From contig JAHEKK010000187.1 in NCBI GenBank assembly GCA_024638395.1, positions 1 to 6,504 of the forward strand: DNA of 6,504 nucleotides. The letters run 5' to 3'. Numbering within the stretch: position 1 is the stretch's first letter; each line of letters begins with the position of its first letter. Below the pieces are notes generated by a model, which searched no databases, was not told where the DNA came from, and saw only the letters and a list, made by a program, of their open reading frames with translations. Positions 1 to 6,098 of the stretch are shown in pieces. The stretch is from Gemmatimonadota bacterium (GTDB taxonomy: Bacteria; Gemmatimonadota; Gemmatimonadetes; Longimicrobiales; Gaopeijiaceae). The translations under genes were made by a program, and so were the position numbers.

Positions 1-215
1 GATCCCCCTGTGATCCGGCCTACCCGGGGCGGAAGCAGACGCATGATCGAGAGTGCAGTCACCGACTTGCCCGACCCGCTCTCGCCCACGATGGCGAGCG
101 TCTCCCCATGGCCCACGGTGAACCCGACCCCGTCCACGGCGACCAGGGGAGCGCGTCCGCCGAGGTCGAAACTCGTCTGGAGGTCGCGCACCTCCAGGAG
201 GGCCTGGGTGCTCAG
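1..215 (-). CDS. ABC transporter ATP-binding protein, Opp/Dpp (oligopeptide/dipeptide) type, N-terminal fragment
   Basis: This is the N-terminal 71 codons of a cytoplasmic ATPase subunit that powers a peptide/nickel-type ABC importer; the rest lies beyond the left edge. The N-terminus reads STQALLEVRDLQTSF, the usual opening beta strands of OppD/DppD proteins. The Walker A motif GESGSGKS is at residues 44-51, and the following ALSIMRLLPP and GRITGG segments are typical of the OppD/DppD branch rather than other ABC ATPases. The frame is open from a TGA at 309-311, but no ATG, GTG or TTG lies between that stop and the conserved N-terminus. The best start is a CTG at 215-213, preceded by GGAAGGAG seven bases upstream. 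GTG at codon 9 would cut into the conserved strand. It lies last in the visible minus-strand operon, so it probably imports the operon's substrate. Permease and binding-protein genes are expected further left but cannot be seen. Walker B and the signature motif are outside the window. Confidence 0.9.
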   Translation of the reverse strand, partial: MSTQALLEVRDLQTSFDLGGRAPLVAVDGVGFTVGHGETLAIVGESGSGKSVTALSIMRLLPPRVGRITGG

Positions 216-316
216 GTCCCGGCTCCTTCCCGTTCGGCCCGCGTGACGCGTCCCGTCCTCGGAGGGAAAGCGGTCGCCGTTCCGTACCGGACCTGGCGTC
301 CTGCGGCGTCATGCAT
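212..316 (-). CDS. Possible 34-residue Arg-rich small protein or coupling leader
   Basis: This is an unrecognised small ORF in the only notable gap of the minus-strand operon. It starts with ATG at 316-314, 12 nt after the M24 gene's stop. GAGGAG (330-325) overlaps that stop and sits 8 nt before the ATG. The product starts MHDAAGRQVRYGTATAFPP, is rich in Arg, Gly and Thr, and has no membrane segment or signal peptide. Its TGA overlaps the proposed CTG start of the ABC ATPase in a CTGA junction. That geometry suggests either a genuine small gene or a translated leader that delivers ribosomes to the weak CTG start. A third option is that a base error has split an N-terminal extension of the ATPase, but OppD-type proteins normally begin at about the STQALLEV position, which argues against it. 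Protein-level function is unknown, and a chance ORF is possible. Confidence 0.35.
   Translation of the reverse strand: MHDAAGRQVRYGTATAFPPRTGRVTRAEREGAGT
223..230 (-). promoter_or_regulatory. Ribosome-binding site supporting a CTG start
   Basis: On the minus strand this reads GGAAGGAG, followed by a 7-nt spacer and CTG at 215-213. It is the only good Shine-Dalgarno match near the conserved N-terminus of the ABC ATPase, so it decides the start. It lies inside the preceding 34-codon ORF. Confidence 0.55.
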
Positions 317-328
317 TCTCCGGTCTCC

Positions 329-1480
329 TCAGCAGCCAAGGGTGCGGGTATCGACAGGGTGGCGGGTCTGGAAGCGGCTCGCCACCTCCACACCGTCCGG
401 ACCGACCACGAGGGTGTCGATGGTCCGCCATCCATCCAGGCGCGGCCGGTATACGCCGGGCTCGCAGGAGAAGACCATTCCAGGGGTGGTGGGCGTGGAG
501 TCGCCAGGAGCGAGCCACGGAGCTTCGTGGCCCTCGACGCCCATGCCGTGGCCGATCCGATGACGGATACCGTGTCCCAGCCCCGCCCCCCGGATTGCGC
601 CGAGGGCCGCCTCGTTCACCCGGGAGCACGGCCACCCGCGTTCGAGGGCGTGCACAGTGGCGGCCCCCGCCTCGGCCAGCGCCTCCATGATATGACGCTG
701 CTCGGTGCTGATCTCCCCCAGGACGAGGGTGACCCCGCTCTCGGCGTGGTATCCGCCGAGGTGGCATCCGATCCCGGCCACGACGGGGTCGCCGGGTCGC
801 GGGCGGCGGTTCGTGACGGAACCATGGGGGAGCGCAGCCCGAGGCCCGGAGTGGATCGAGGCCGTGATCCCCGTCTTCGTCCCCTGAAACGCCTCGCCGT
901 GGGTATCCGCGAGGATTTGCCGCACGTGCCCCGTGCAGTCGGCCAGCAGGTCCGCTTCCGCCCCGCCCTGCTGGACGATGTCACCTCCCACCTCCAGCAG
1001 CCGCTCCAGCACCAGGTCGGCGAAACGGGCGGCCTCCCGGACCAGAACGAGCTCGGCCGAGTCCTTGACGGCGCGTTCCCGCTTCGCGTGGTCGACCAGG
1101 TCCAGGCGCTCGAGACTCGCTCGGGCCGGTGCCAGGAGCGAGGCATCCAGGGTGTCCAGGGCCATGCACCGGGCCCCCGCCTCCTCGATCATCCAGAGGA
1201 CTGGAGGGCGCTCGCCGGGGAACTCCTCGTACGTCCGCACACGGGCTCCTGGCACGGCCAGGGCGTTCTCCAGCTCCAGGTGCGGCACCAGGAGGAGCGC
1301 CTCCCCGTCCACCGGGAGCCAAAGCCCCATGGGGCGCTCGTTGACGGAGAAGTTCCAGCCGGTCGCGTAGGTCACGTTGCCGGCCTGAAGAAGAAGGAGG
1401 CCGTCCAGTCCCTCCCCTTGTGCCCGCTCCCGCAGTCGGCGGCGGACGTCTTCGTGGAACGCGGGCGGAAGGGGCTTCAA
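329..1480 (-). CDS. M24-family (creatinase/aminopeptidase P fold) hydrolase with altered metal ligands
   Basis: The protein has 383 residues from the proposed TTG start, normal for a two-domain creatinase/Xaa-Pro dipeptidase-like enzyme. The N-terminal creatinase-like domain (about 1-135) contains GNVTYATGWNFSVNERP; the C-terminal pita-bread domain follows. Visible M24 landmarks are PHG (His219), HRIGHGMG (His311), GHEAP (His318) and CEPG (Glu340). By alignment to the PepP pattern, the first metal Asp is Gly236 (in GIGCHLGGY), the second is Glu247, and the last Glu is Ile354 (in GWRTID). A canonical two-metal centre is therefore unlikely, and the enzyme may act like creatinase or ectoine-hydrolase-type relatives on a C-N bond in a small molecule. 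It is cytoplasmic, with no signal peptide. TTG at 1480-1478 is chosen because it overlaps the upstream gene's TGA (TTGA) and follows GGGAGGA. TTG at 1498 would give 389 residues but has a poorer ribosome site. Family confidence is high; the substrate is unknown. Confidence 0.88.
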   Translation of the reverse strand: MKPLPPAFHEDVRRRLRERAQGEGLDGLLLLQAGNVTYATGWNFSVNERPMGLWLPVDGEALLLVPHLELENALAVPGARVRTYEEFPGERPPVLWMIEEAGARCMALDTLDASLLAPARASLERLDLVDHAKRERAVKDSAELVLVREAARFADLVLERLLEVGGDIVQQGGAEADLLADCTGHVRQILADTHGEAFQGTKTGITASIHSGPRAALPHGSVTNRRPRPGDPVVAGIGCHLGGYHAESGVTLVLGEISTEQRHIMEALAEAGAATVHALERGWPCSRVNEAALGAIRGAGLGHGIRHRIGHGMGVEGHEAPWLAPGDSTPTTPGMVFSCEPGVYRPRLDGWRTIDTLVVGPDGVEVASRFQTRHPVDTRTLGC

Positions 1481-2547
1481 AGCGTCGGGTCCTCCCAAGG
1501 CCCCACAAGGACGATCTCGGCTCCGACACCCAGCTCGGCGCCCAATGCGCGAAGGTCGTCCAGCACTTGATTGTCCAGAGGGACCCCCTCGGCGGACTTC
1601 CGGGCCGCCCGCCTGGCTTCCTGCTCCCCAGGGATGAGGACCTCGGTGAACCCCGGCCTGAGGGCCCTGGACTTCACCATGGCCGCGAAGTCGTCCATTC
1701 GCCCGCGGAACTCATCGAGGGGCATGAACCACTCGATGTCGATGGCGGTCAGCGCGTGGCTCACGTCCATCTTTCCTTCGTCGGCGTAGGGCGTGAGGCC
1801 GTACCCGCCGCCGCTGATCACGCCCGTGAGGACATCGGTCATGAAGGCCAGGCCGTAGCCCTTGTAGCGGCCGATCCCCAGGAGCGCCCCGGCCATGGCG
1901 GCATGTGGATCGTCGGTCTCCTCTCCTTCGGGGGTCAGCGCCCAGTCCAGAGGTATGGGGAGCCCCGCTTCAGCGTGCCAGCGCATCATTCCCTTGCCGG
2001 CCGTGGTGAGGGCGATGTCGAGGACCGCGGGGAACCCGAGCCCCGTCGGTGCGGCGGTCCCCCAGGGGTTCGTGCCCACGGCAACTTCCCGGGCGCCCCA
2101 CGGGGCCATCTCGGGCCCGGCGTTGGTGAAGGCGATCCCGATACACCCGGCCTCCGCGGCCTGCGTAGCGAACACCGCACTCGAGCCGTAATGGGTGGAG
2201 TTTCGAACCACCACCTGCCCGATTCCGCAGACCTTCGCCTTACCGACCGCCAGACGCATGGCCCGGCTCGCCGCCACCGTGCCGATCCCGTTGTGGGCGT
2301 CGACCAGCGCCAGGGCCGGGCTCTCCTTCACCAGCTCCCAGTGGGCACGGGGGTCGACGAGGCCCTGGGTGATCCGGTCCTGGTACCGCCTCAGCCGCCT
2401 CACGCCCTGGCCGTGGCCGGGGTGGAACCGGAGCTCCGAAAAGAGGAGGGCGCCGCCGAAGATCTCCGCGTCCTCCCGGGAGAGCCCCAGGGCCAGTAGA
2501 ACGTCGACTGCGAAGGCCGCGAGGCTCTCCCGGGTGACGGCGGTCAT
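1477..2547 (-). CDS. Ldh family oxidoreductase (malate/L-lactate dehydrogenase type 2 fold)
   Basis: The 356-residue protein matches the usual length of the NAD(P)-dependent Ldh_2 family. This family includes malate/lactate, ureidoglycolate, sulfolactate and diketogulonate dehydrogenases and piperideine/pyrroline carboxylate reductases. Typical segments in order are VVRNSTHYGSSAVFA with the likely catalytic His119 (113-127), TNAGPEMAPWG (141-151), VGTNPWGTAAPT (157-168), LDIALTTAGKG (176-186), GLPIPLDWALTPEGEETDDP (195-214) and GIGRYKGYGLAFMTDVLTGV (224-243). The usual N-terminal Ser-His-Gly motif is replaced: the aligned stretch reads GHGQGVRRLRRY (44-55). The gene starts with ATG 12 nt after the DUF4438 gene's stop. 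No strong Shine-Dalgarno is visible, so it may depend on coupling. It overlaps the M24 gene by 4 nt, suggesting consecutive steps on one pathway. It would interconvert a 2-hydroxy acid or related cyclic imino acid with its 2-keto/imine form; the actual substrate cannot be read. Confidence 0.93.
   Translation of the reverse strand: MTAVTRESLAAFAVDVLLALGLSREDAEIFGGALLFSELRFHPGHGQGVRRLRRYQDRITQGLVDPRAHWELVKESPALALVDAHNGIGTVAASRAMRLAVGKAKVCGIGQVVVRNSTHYGSSAVFATQAAEAGCIGIAFTNAGPEMAPWGAREVAVGTNPWGTAAPTGLGFPAVLDIALTTAGKGMMRWHAEAGLPIPLDWALTPEGEETDDPHAAMAGALLGIGRYKGYGLAFMTDVLTGVISGGGYGLTPYADEGKMDVSHALTAIDIEWFMPLDEFRGRMDDFAAMVKSRALRPGFTEVLIPGEQEARRAARKSAEGVPLDNQVLDDLRALGAELGVGAEIVLVGPWEDPTL
1490..1496 (-). 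promoter_or_regulatory. Ribosome-binding site for the TTG start of the M24 gene
   Basis: GGGAGGA on the minus strand lies 9 nt before TTG at 1480-1478, inside the last codons of the upstream Ldh-family gene. It favours the TTGA stop/start overlap over the more upstream in-frame TTG at 1498. Confidence 0.6.
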
Positions 2548-2559
2548 GGGGATCAGGGA

Positions 2560-3450
2560 TCAGTCCTCGAGTTCCAGGAGGTGGACCAGGTTGGCGTCGG
2601 GGGACTCGAAGCTGCCGAGCTGCCCCGCCGGCGCGGTCATGAGGATGGCGATTCCGGGGCCGTAGCCGGCCCGGGGGCCGTCGGTGGAGGCCACCACGCC
2701 GATGGCCCGGGCGCCTCGCAGGTATCCGTGGTTGTATCGGCTGTCGGTGTCCTCGAAGGCCACCAGGTCCCCGAGGCGTAGCCGGTGCAGCCCCAGCTCG
2801 GCCAGCAAGTCCCGGTCGGTGGACTGCATGTGGAGGCTTCCGCCCTCGGAGGTCAGGCCGAGCCCGGCACCGACCAAGTGCGCAGGGATCTGGGCCACGA
2901 CCCCGAACGCCACGCGACCGTCCTCCTCCCGCGCGGGGAGCGCGGCCAGGAGCCCCGGCGAGATCGCCTTCAGGGACACACCAGGGTGATCCGTGAGGAT
3001 CAGTCCCACCCCCTCGGCCCGGATCAGCACCTGGTCCCCCACGGCCATGCGGGTCCGGGCCTCGCGGGGAATGTGCACGATCACCTGCTCGGAGAAGCGC
3101 CCCGACTTGCCCGTAACGACCCCCCCGGTGCCCGCCGCCCCCCCGGTCATCACCCGGGCGCGGTTCCCCACGCAGGCGAAGACGTTGAGCCCACGGTTCC
3201 GCATGTCGTCAGCCTGCCGGATGCTCACCCCCGGGTGGATGCAGTCCGCGGCCCATCCGAAGGCCCGGTCGCCCACCGAGACGTTGTAGACGATCCCCCC
3301 GTACGTCGGCAGCAGGAAGGGCGTGCCGTCGGCAGCGAGCCGGTAGGGCTCGGCCGGCAGGCCCGGGAAACCGGGGTGCGCGACGTGGCCGGCCACGGAG
3401 ACGGCCACGAGATCCACTTCGTTCGTGGCGAGCGTGTTACGCGGGGTCAT
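2560..3450 (-). CDS. DUF4438-like protein, second of a tandem paralogous pair
   Basis: The 296-residue protein of unknown function has no signal peptide or membrane segment. I recognise the pattern of the DUF4438 family: VGDRAFGWAADCIHPGVSI at 59-77, a CVGN motif (Cys93-Asn96), GVVTG at 110-114, a conserved His155 in DHPG, LAELGLHRLRLGDLV at 216-230, and the C-terminal GYGPGIAIL at 262-270. The same motifs recur in the same order in the next gene upstream, at full length, so the two are paralogues from a duplication. ATG at 3450-3448 follows GGGAGG (3460-3455) with a short 4-nt spacer. It sits 31 nt after its paralogue and 12 nt before the Ldh gene. Its location among an oxidoreductase, a hydrolase and a peptide-type importer suggests an enzyme or accessory subunit in small-molecule catabolism, but this is inference. 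The family name is from memory; a profile search would confirm it. Confidence 0.82.
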   Translation of the reverse strand: MTPRNTLATNEVDLVAVSVAGHVAHPGFPGLPAEPYRLAADGTPFLLPTYGGIVYNVSVGDRAFGWAADCIHPGVSIRQADDMRNRGLNVFACVGNRARVMTGGAAGTGGVVTGKSGRFSEQVIVHIPREARTRMAVGDQVLIRAEGVGLILTDHPGVSLKAISPGLLAALPAREEDGRVAFGVVAQIPAHLVGAGLGLTSEGGSLHMQSTDRDLLAELGLHRLRLGDLVAFEDTDSRYNHGYLRGARAIGVVASTDGPRAGYGPGIAILMTAPAGQLGSFESPDANLVHLLELED

Positions 3451-3454
3451 GTTG

Positions 3455-3460
3455 CCTCCC
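3455..3460 (-). promoter_or_regulatory. Ribosome-binding site of the second DUF4438 gene
   Basis: GGGAGG on the minus strand is followed by only 4-5 nt before ATG at 3450-3448. The spacing is short, but the match is strong and no other start in the frame fits as well. Confidence 0.5.
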
Positions 3461-3481
3461 AGACGTCGAGCGCGTCGGAGC

Positions 3482-4351
3482 TCATGCCACCTCCCGGATG
3501 CCGAGGGCCTTGGCGAGGTTGGCGGCGGGCTCGAGGTGGAAGTCCAGGAGCTCGGCCGGGCCCGCGATCAGGGTGAGAATCCCGGGCCCGTGGCCGGTCA
3601 TCACCGAGTCTCCGTGGATGCAGAGGCAGACGGCTACCCACCCCTTTCGGTACGAGCGTCCAAACCGGTGGTCGACGTCCCGGATGCCCACCAGGTCCCC
3701 CAGGCGCATGCGGTCGATGCCGAGCTCGGCCATGAGTGCCCGATCCCCGGACATGAGGTCCTGGTCGACGAACTCGGCGTTGAGCTCGGCCCCCGAGCCC
3801 ATGGTCCGGGCCGGGAGCTCCATGGCCACCGGGCAGCTCACTCGCCCGGCCTCCGACCGAAGGCCCAAAGCCAGGGCAAGGGCAGGGCTGGTCTTCTTGA
3901 ACTCGATGGCGGGATGGCTTTCCAGCCTCAGCCCCCGGCCCCGAGTCCGGATCTGGATCGTGTCCCCGACGGTCAGCTCCTCCAGCACCTCCGGGGTAAA
4001 GTCCACCAGCAGGCGGGCGTGTTCGCCGGTGACCACGCCCTTGGCCCCTTGGGCCAACCCGGTCACCACTTCGGCCTCGTTCCCGATGCACGTCAGGTAG
4101 TGCAGGGCAAAGTCGGACCGTTCGTCAGGGTTCGCGATGGAGACTCCGGGCTCCACGTGGTCCGCGGCCCACCCGAACGCCCGATCCCCCACCCGGGCGC
4201 TGTACATGATTCCGGACATGCCCGGAAGCACCAAGCCGACCCCGTCGGGGCGATGGACGTATCCACCCCGGCGGAGGGCCGGCTGGCTCACCTGCCCCGT
4301 CACCGCCATCTCGACCAGATCGTCGAAGTTCCAGCGCAGCCCTTCGTCCAT
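3482..4351 (-). CDS. DUF4438-like protein, first of a tandem paralogous pair; likely first gene of the operon
   Basis: The protein has 289 residues from ATG at 4351-4349. It is paralogous over its full length to the following gene: VGDRAFGWAADHVEPGVSI (54-72) is identical at 16 of 19 positions, and CIGN (Cys88-Asn91), GVVTG (105-109), His146 in SHPAIE, AELGIDRMRLGDLV and the C-terminal GHGPGILTL also match in order. There is no signal peptide or membrane segment, so it is probably cytoplasmic. The start is uncertain. An in-frame GTG at 4408-4406 would add 19 residues and has a weak GGGGGTG upstream. The ATG was chosen because it begins about as far from the first shared motif (DDLVEMAVTGQV versus VDLVAVSVAGHV) as the paralogue's ATG; its CGGAGG lies only 3 nt away. 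It heads the minus-strand cluster, facing away from the M32 carboxypeptidase. Function is unknown. The two copies may form a hetero-oligomer or have split specificities (inference). Confidence 0.82.
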   Translation of the reverse strand: MDEGLRWNFDDLVEMAVTGQVSQPALRRGGYVHRPDGVGLVLPGMSGIMYSARVGDRAFGWAADHVEPGVSIANPDERSDFALHYLTCIGNEAEVVTGLAQGAKGVVTGEHARLLVDFTPEVLEELTVGDTIQIRTRGRGLRLESHPAIEFKKTSPALALALGLRSEAGRVSCPVAMELPARTMGSGAELNAEFVDQDLMSGDRALMAELGIDRMRLGDLVGIRDVDHRFGRSYRKGWVAVCLCIHGDSVMTGHGPGILTLIAGPAELLDFHLEPAANLAKALGIREVA

Positions 4352-4480
4352 GCGCCTCCGGGGCTCCAAAGCCGACTTCGTAGAGAGGTCGAGGGGGTGC
4401 CGAAACACGCGCTTGACACCCCCGGCTGACGCACGGCACGTTGCGCGGTCACCTGTCGGAAGACCTACAGACTACGGTGC

Positions 4481-4492
4481 CCGGGGCCCCGG
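4481..4492. repeat. 12-bp perfect palindrome flanked by GGTGC direct repeats
   Basis: CCGGGGCCCCGG is a perfect 12-bp inverted repeat with GGTGC copies at 4476-4480 and 4491-4495. It lies between divergent genes and would suit a dimeric regulator's operator. Short GC palindromes also arise by chance in such DNA. Confidence 0.3.
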
Positions 4493-4518
4493 TGCAAACC
4501 CGCCGCCGCACCGACTCC

Positions 4519-4525
4519 GAAGAGG
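4519..4525 (+). promoter_or_regulatory. Ribosome-binding site that decides the M32 start
   Basis: GAAGAGG is followed by 8 nt and ATG at 4534. It supports that ATG over the upstream in-frame TTG at 4441, whose 31 extra residues are unlike M32 N-termini. Confidence 0.6.
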
Positions 4526-4533
4526 CCAAACCC

Positions 4534-6054
4534 ATGGGATACAAGGCTTTCCTGGAGCGGATGGGAGAGGTCAACGACCTCCTGTGCGCCAAGTCGATCC
4601 TCAGTTGGGACGAGAGGACGATGATGCCTCGCGGGGGAGCGGACACGCGGGCGAAGCAGCAGGCCACGCTGACCGTCCTCGCTCGGGACCACCTGGTGGC
4701 GGATGAGACCCGCCGATTCTTGGAGCGGGCCGAGGCCGAGACCGCAAATCTTCCCGAGGACAGCGTCGAACGGACGATCTGCGCCCAGGTCCGGGAGGCC
4801 ATCGAGTATCACCTTCGGATTCCAGCCGCCCTGGTGCACAAGCGAGCCGAGCTGGGCTCGGTCGGGCATCACGTCTGGGCGAAGGCTAGGGCGGAGAGCG
4901 ACTTGGCCTCGTTCGCGCCGCTCCTGGAGGAGACCCTGGCCCTGAACCGGGAGATCGCGGAGTGCATCGGCTACGAGGGGCATCCGTACGACGCGCTGAT
5001 GTACCGGTTCGAGCCGGGCGAGAGCGTTGCGTCCCTGCAGCCTCTGTTCGCCGCGCTCAAGGAGGGGCTCTTGCCCCTGGTGAAGGCCATCGGCGAGAAG
5101 GAGCCGCCGCGGGTGGACTTCCTCCAGCGCCCCTTCCCGGTGGAGGCCCAGCTCGCCTTCGCGCTGAAGATGGCCAGGAAGCTGGGGTACGACACCGATC
5201 GGGGGCGGCTGGACCTCACCGTGCACCCGTTCGAGATCTCCTTCACCCGCAACGACGTACGGATCACCACCCGCGTCAACGACGAGTGGATGCCCAAGAG
5301 CCTCTTCGGAACGCTCCACGAAACCGGGCACGCGCTCTACGAACAGTTCTGTGACCCGGCCTACACCCGCACGCCGTTGGCCACGGACCTCGTCGGGCTG
5401 TACGCGGTGGGCGGCGTGAGCTTCGGAGCCCACGAGAGTCAGTCCCGCCTGTTCGAGAACCACGTGGGACGGAGCCGTGAGTTCTGGGAGCTGCACTACG
5501 GGGAGCTTCACGACACGTTCCCGGAACAGCTCGCGGGCGTCGACGCAGAGACCTTCTGGCGGGCGGTGAACCGGGTCGAGCCGGGGTTCATCCGCGTGTT
5601 GTCCGACGAGCTCACCTACGACTTCCACATCATGCTGCGCGTGGAGATCGAGGCGGCCCTCATCGATGAGAGCCTGCCCGTGTCGGACCTCCCCGAGGCC
5701 TGGAACGCGAAGGTCGAGGAGTACCTGGGGCTGGACGTCCCGAACGACCGGCTCGGCGTGCTTCAGGACGTTCACTGGTCGTCAGGGCAAGTGGGGACCT
5801 TCTGCAACTACACGATCGGCAACGTGATGGCGGGGCAGCTCTTCGACACCGCCACGACGGACCCCCGGATCCGGGAAGGGTTGGCCGAGGCCGACTATCT
5901 GCCGCTCAGGGAGTGGCTGACCGAGCACGTCCACCGCCACGGCCGCCGCTATACGCGTAACCAGCTCCTGGAGAAGGCCACCGGACGCACCCTCGACCCG
6001 GCCCCCTACCTCGCGCACCTGACCCGGAAGTACTCGGACATCTACGGGATCTGA
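4534..6054 (+). CDS. M32-family metallocarboxypeptidase (carboxypeptidase Taq type)
   Basis: The 506-residue protein has the standard length of the M32 zinc carboxypeptidases, which remove C-terminal residues from peptides in the cytoplasm. The N-terminus MGYKAFLERMGEV and WDERTMMP (25-32) match the family's first helices and the WDxxTxMP signature. The diagnostic motifs follow in order: HPF (231-233), DVRIT (241-245), the zinc site HETGH (262-266, ligands His262 and His266, catalytic Glu263), HESQS with the third ligand Glu301 (300-304), and GVLQDVHW (408-415). The segment usually reading RVEADE is RVLSDE here (354-359), a small departure. No signal peptide is seen. The gene is complete, ending in TGA at 6052-6054. 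It is transcribed divergently from the DUF4438 operon and is followed after 44 nt by a small ORF and an epimerase-like gene. It probably serves general peptide turnover; a link to the divergent operon is only suggested by position. Confidence 0.97.
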   Translation: MGYKAFLERMGEVNDLLCAKSILSWDERTMMPRGGADTRAKQQATLTVLARDHLVADETRRFLERAEAETANLPEDSVERTICAQVREAIEYHLRIPAALVHKRAELGSVGHHVWAKARAESDLASFAPLLEETLALNREIAECIGYEGHPYDALMYRFEPGESVASLQPLFAALKEGLLPLVKAIGEKEPPRVDFLQRPFPVEAQLAFALKMARKLGYDTDRGRLDLTVHPFEISFTRNDVRITTRVNDEWMPKSLFGTLHETGHALYEQFCDPAYTRTPLATDLVGLYAVGGVSFGAHESQSRLFENHVGRSREFWELHYGELHDTFPEQLAGVDAETFWRAVNRVEPGFIRVLSDELTYDFHIMLRVEIEAALIDESLPVSDLPEAWNAKVEEYLGLDVPNDRLGVLQDVHWSSGQVGTFCNYTIGNVMAGQLFDTATTDPRIREGLAEADYLPLREWLTEHVHRHGRRYTRNQLLEKATGRTLDPAPYLAHLTRKYSDIYGI

Positions 6055-6084
6055 AGCCTCCATGCACCCTGCGGGCTCCGCTCC

Positions 6085-6091
6085 GAGAGGA
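6085..6091 (+). promoter_or_regulatory. Ribosome-binding site of the 52-codon ORF
   Basis: GAGAGGA is followed by 7 nt and ATG at 6099. It is a good match that supports translation of the small ORF. Confidence 0.5.
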
Positions 6092-6098
6092 CGCTCCC

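Larger units (their letters stand above)
4352..4533. promoter_or_regulatory. Divergent intergenic region between the DUF4438 operon and the M32 gene
   Basis: This stretch of about 180 bp separates divergent genes, so it should carry promoters for both. On the plus strand TTGACA at 4413-4418 matches a -35 box exactly, but nothing close to TATAAT follows at 16-19 nt. On the minus strand TTGCAC followed by 17 nt and TAGTCT (about 4496-4468) is a weak candidate pair. A GC palindrome lies at 4481-4492. No riboswitch, tRNA or terminator is recognised. If the GTG at 4408 is the true start, the part from 4352 to 4408 is coding. Confidence 0.4.

Noticed and set aside
311..1570. Long plus-strand open frame (419 codons) opposite the M24 gene
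   Set aside because: Its translation is rich in Arg, Gly, Pro and His with no recognisable motif. The minus strand here encodes a clear M24 protein, so this is a GC-driven antisense shadow.
1420..2499. Long plus-strand open frame (359 codons) opposite the Ldh gene
   Set aside because: The minus strand carries the complete Ldh family motif set. This frame has low-complexity composition and no ribosome site that stands out.
2548..2565. Short repeated CTGATCCC units before the Ldh start
   Set aside because: Only two imperfect copies are present, partly overlapping the previous stop codon; too short to support a regulatory site.
3425..4429. Plus-strand open frame (334 codons) opposite the first DUF4438 gene
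   Set aside because: It is antisense to a protein with a full-length paralogue next door; composition is shadow-like.
4413..4442. Sigma-70 type promoter built on TTGACA at 4413
   Set aside because: The -35 match is exact, but no acceptable -10 box follows at 16-19 nt, so it is not called as a promoter.
4441..4533. N-terminal extension of the M32 protein from TTG at 4441
   Set aside because: The extra 31 residues are unlike M32 N-termini, and ATG at 4534 has GAAGAGG at 8 nt spacing.
4465..5775. Minus-strand open frame (436 codons) inside the M32 gene
   Set aside because: The plus strand holds every M32 motif. The antisense frame arises from GC-rich third positions.
6055..6098. Terminator between the M32 gene and the small ORF
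   Set aside because: No stem with a following T run is present in the 44-nt gap.
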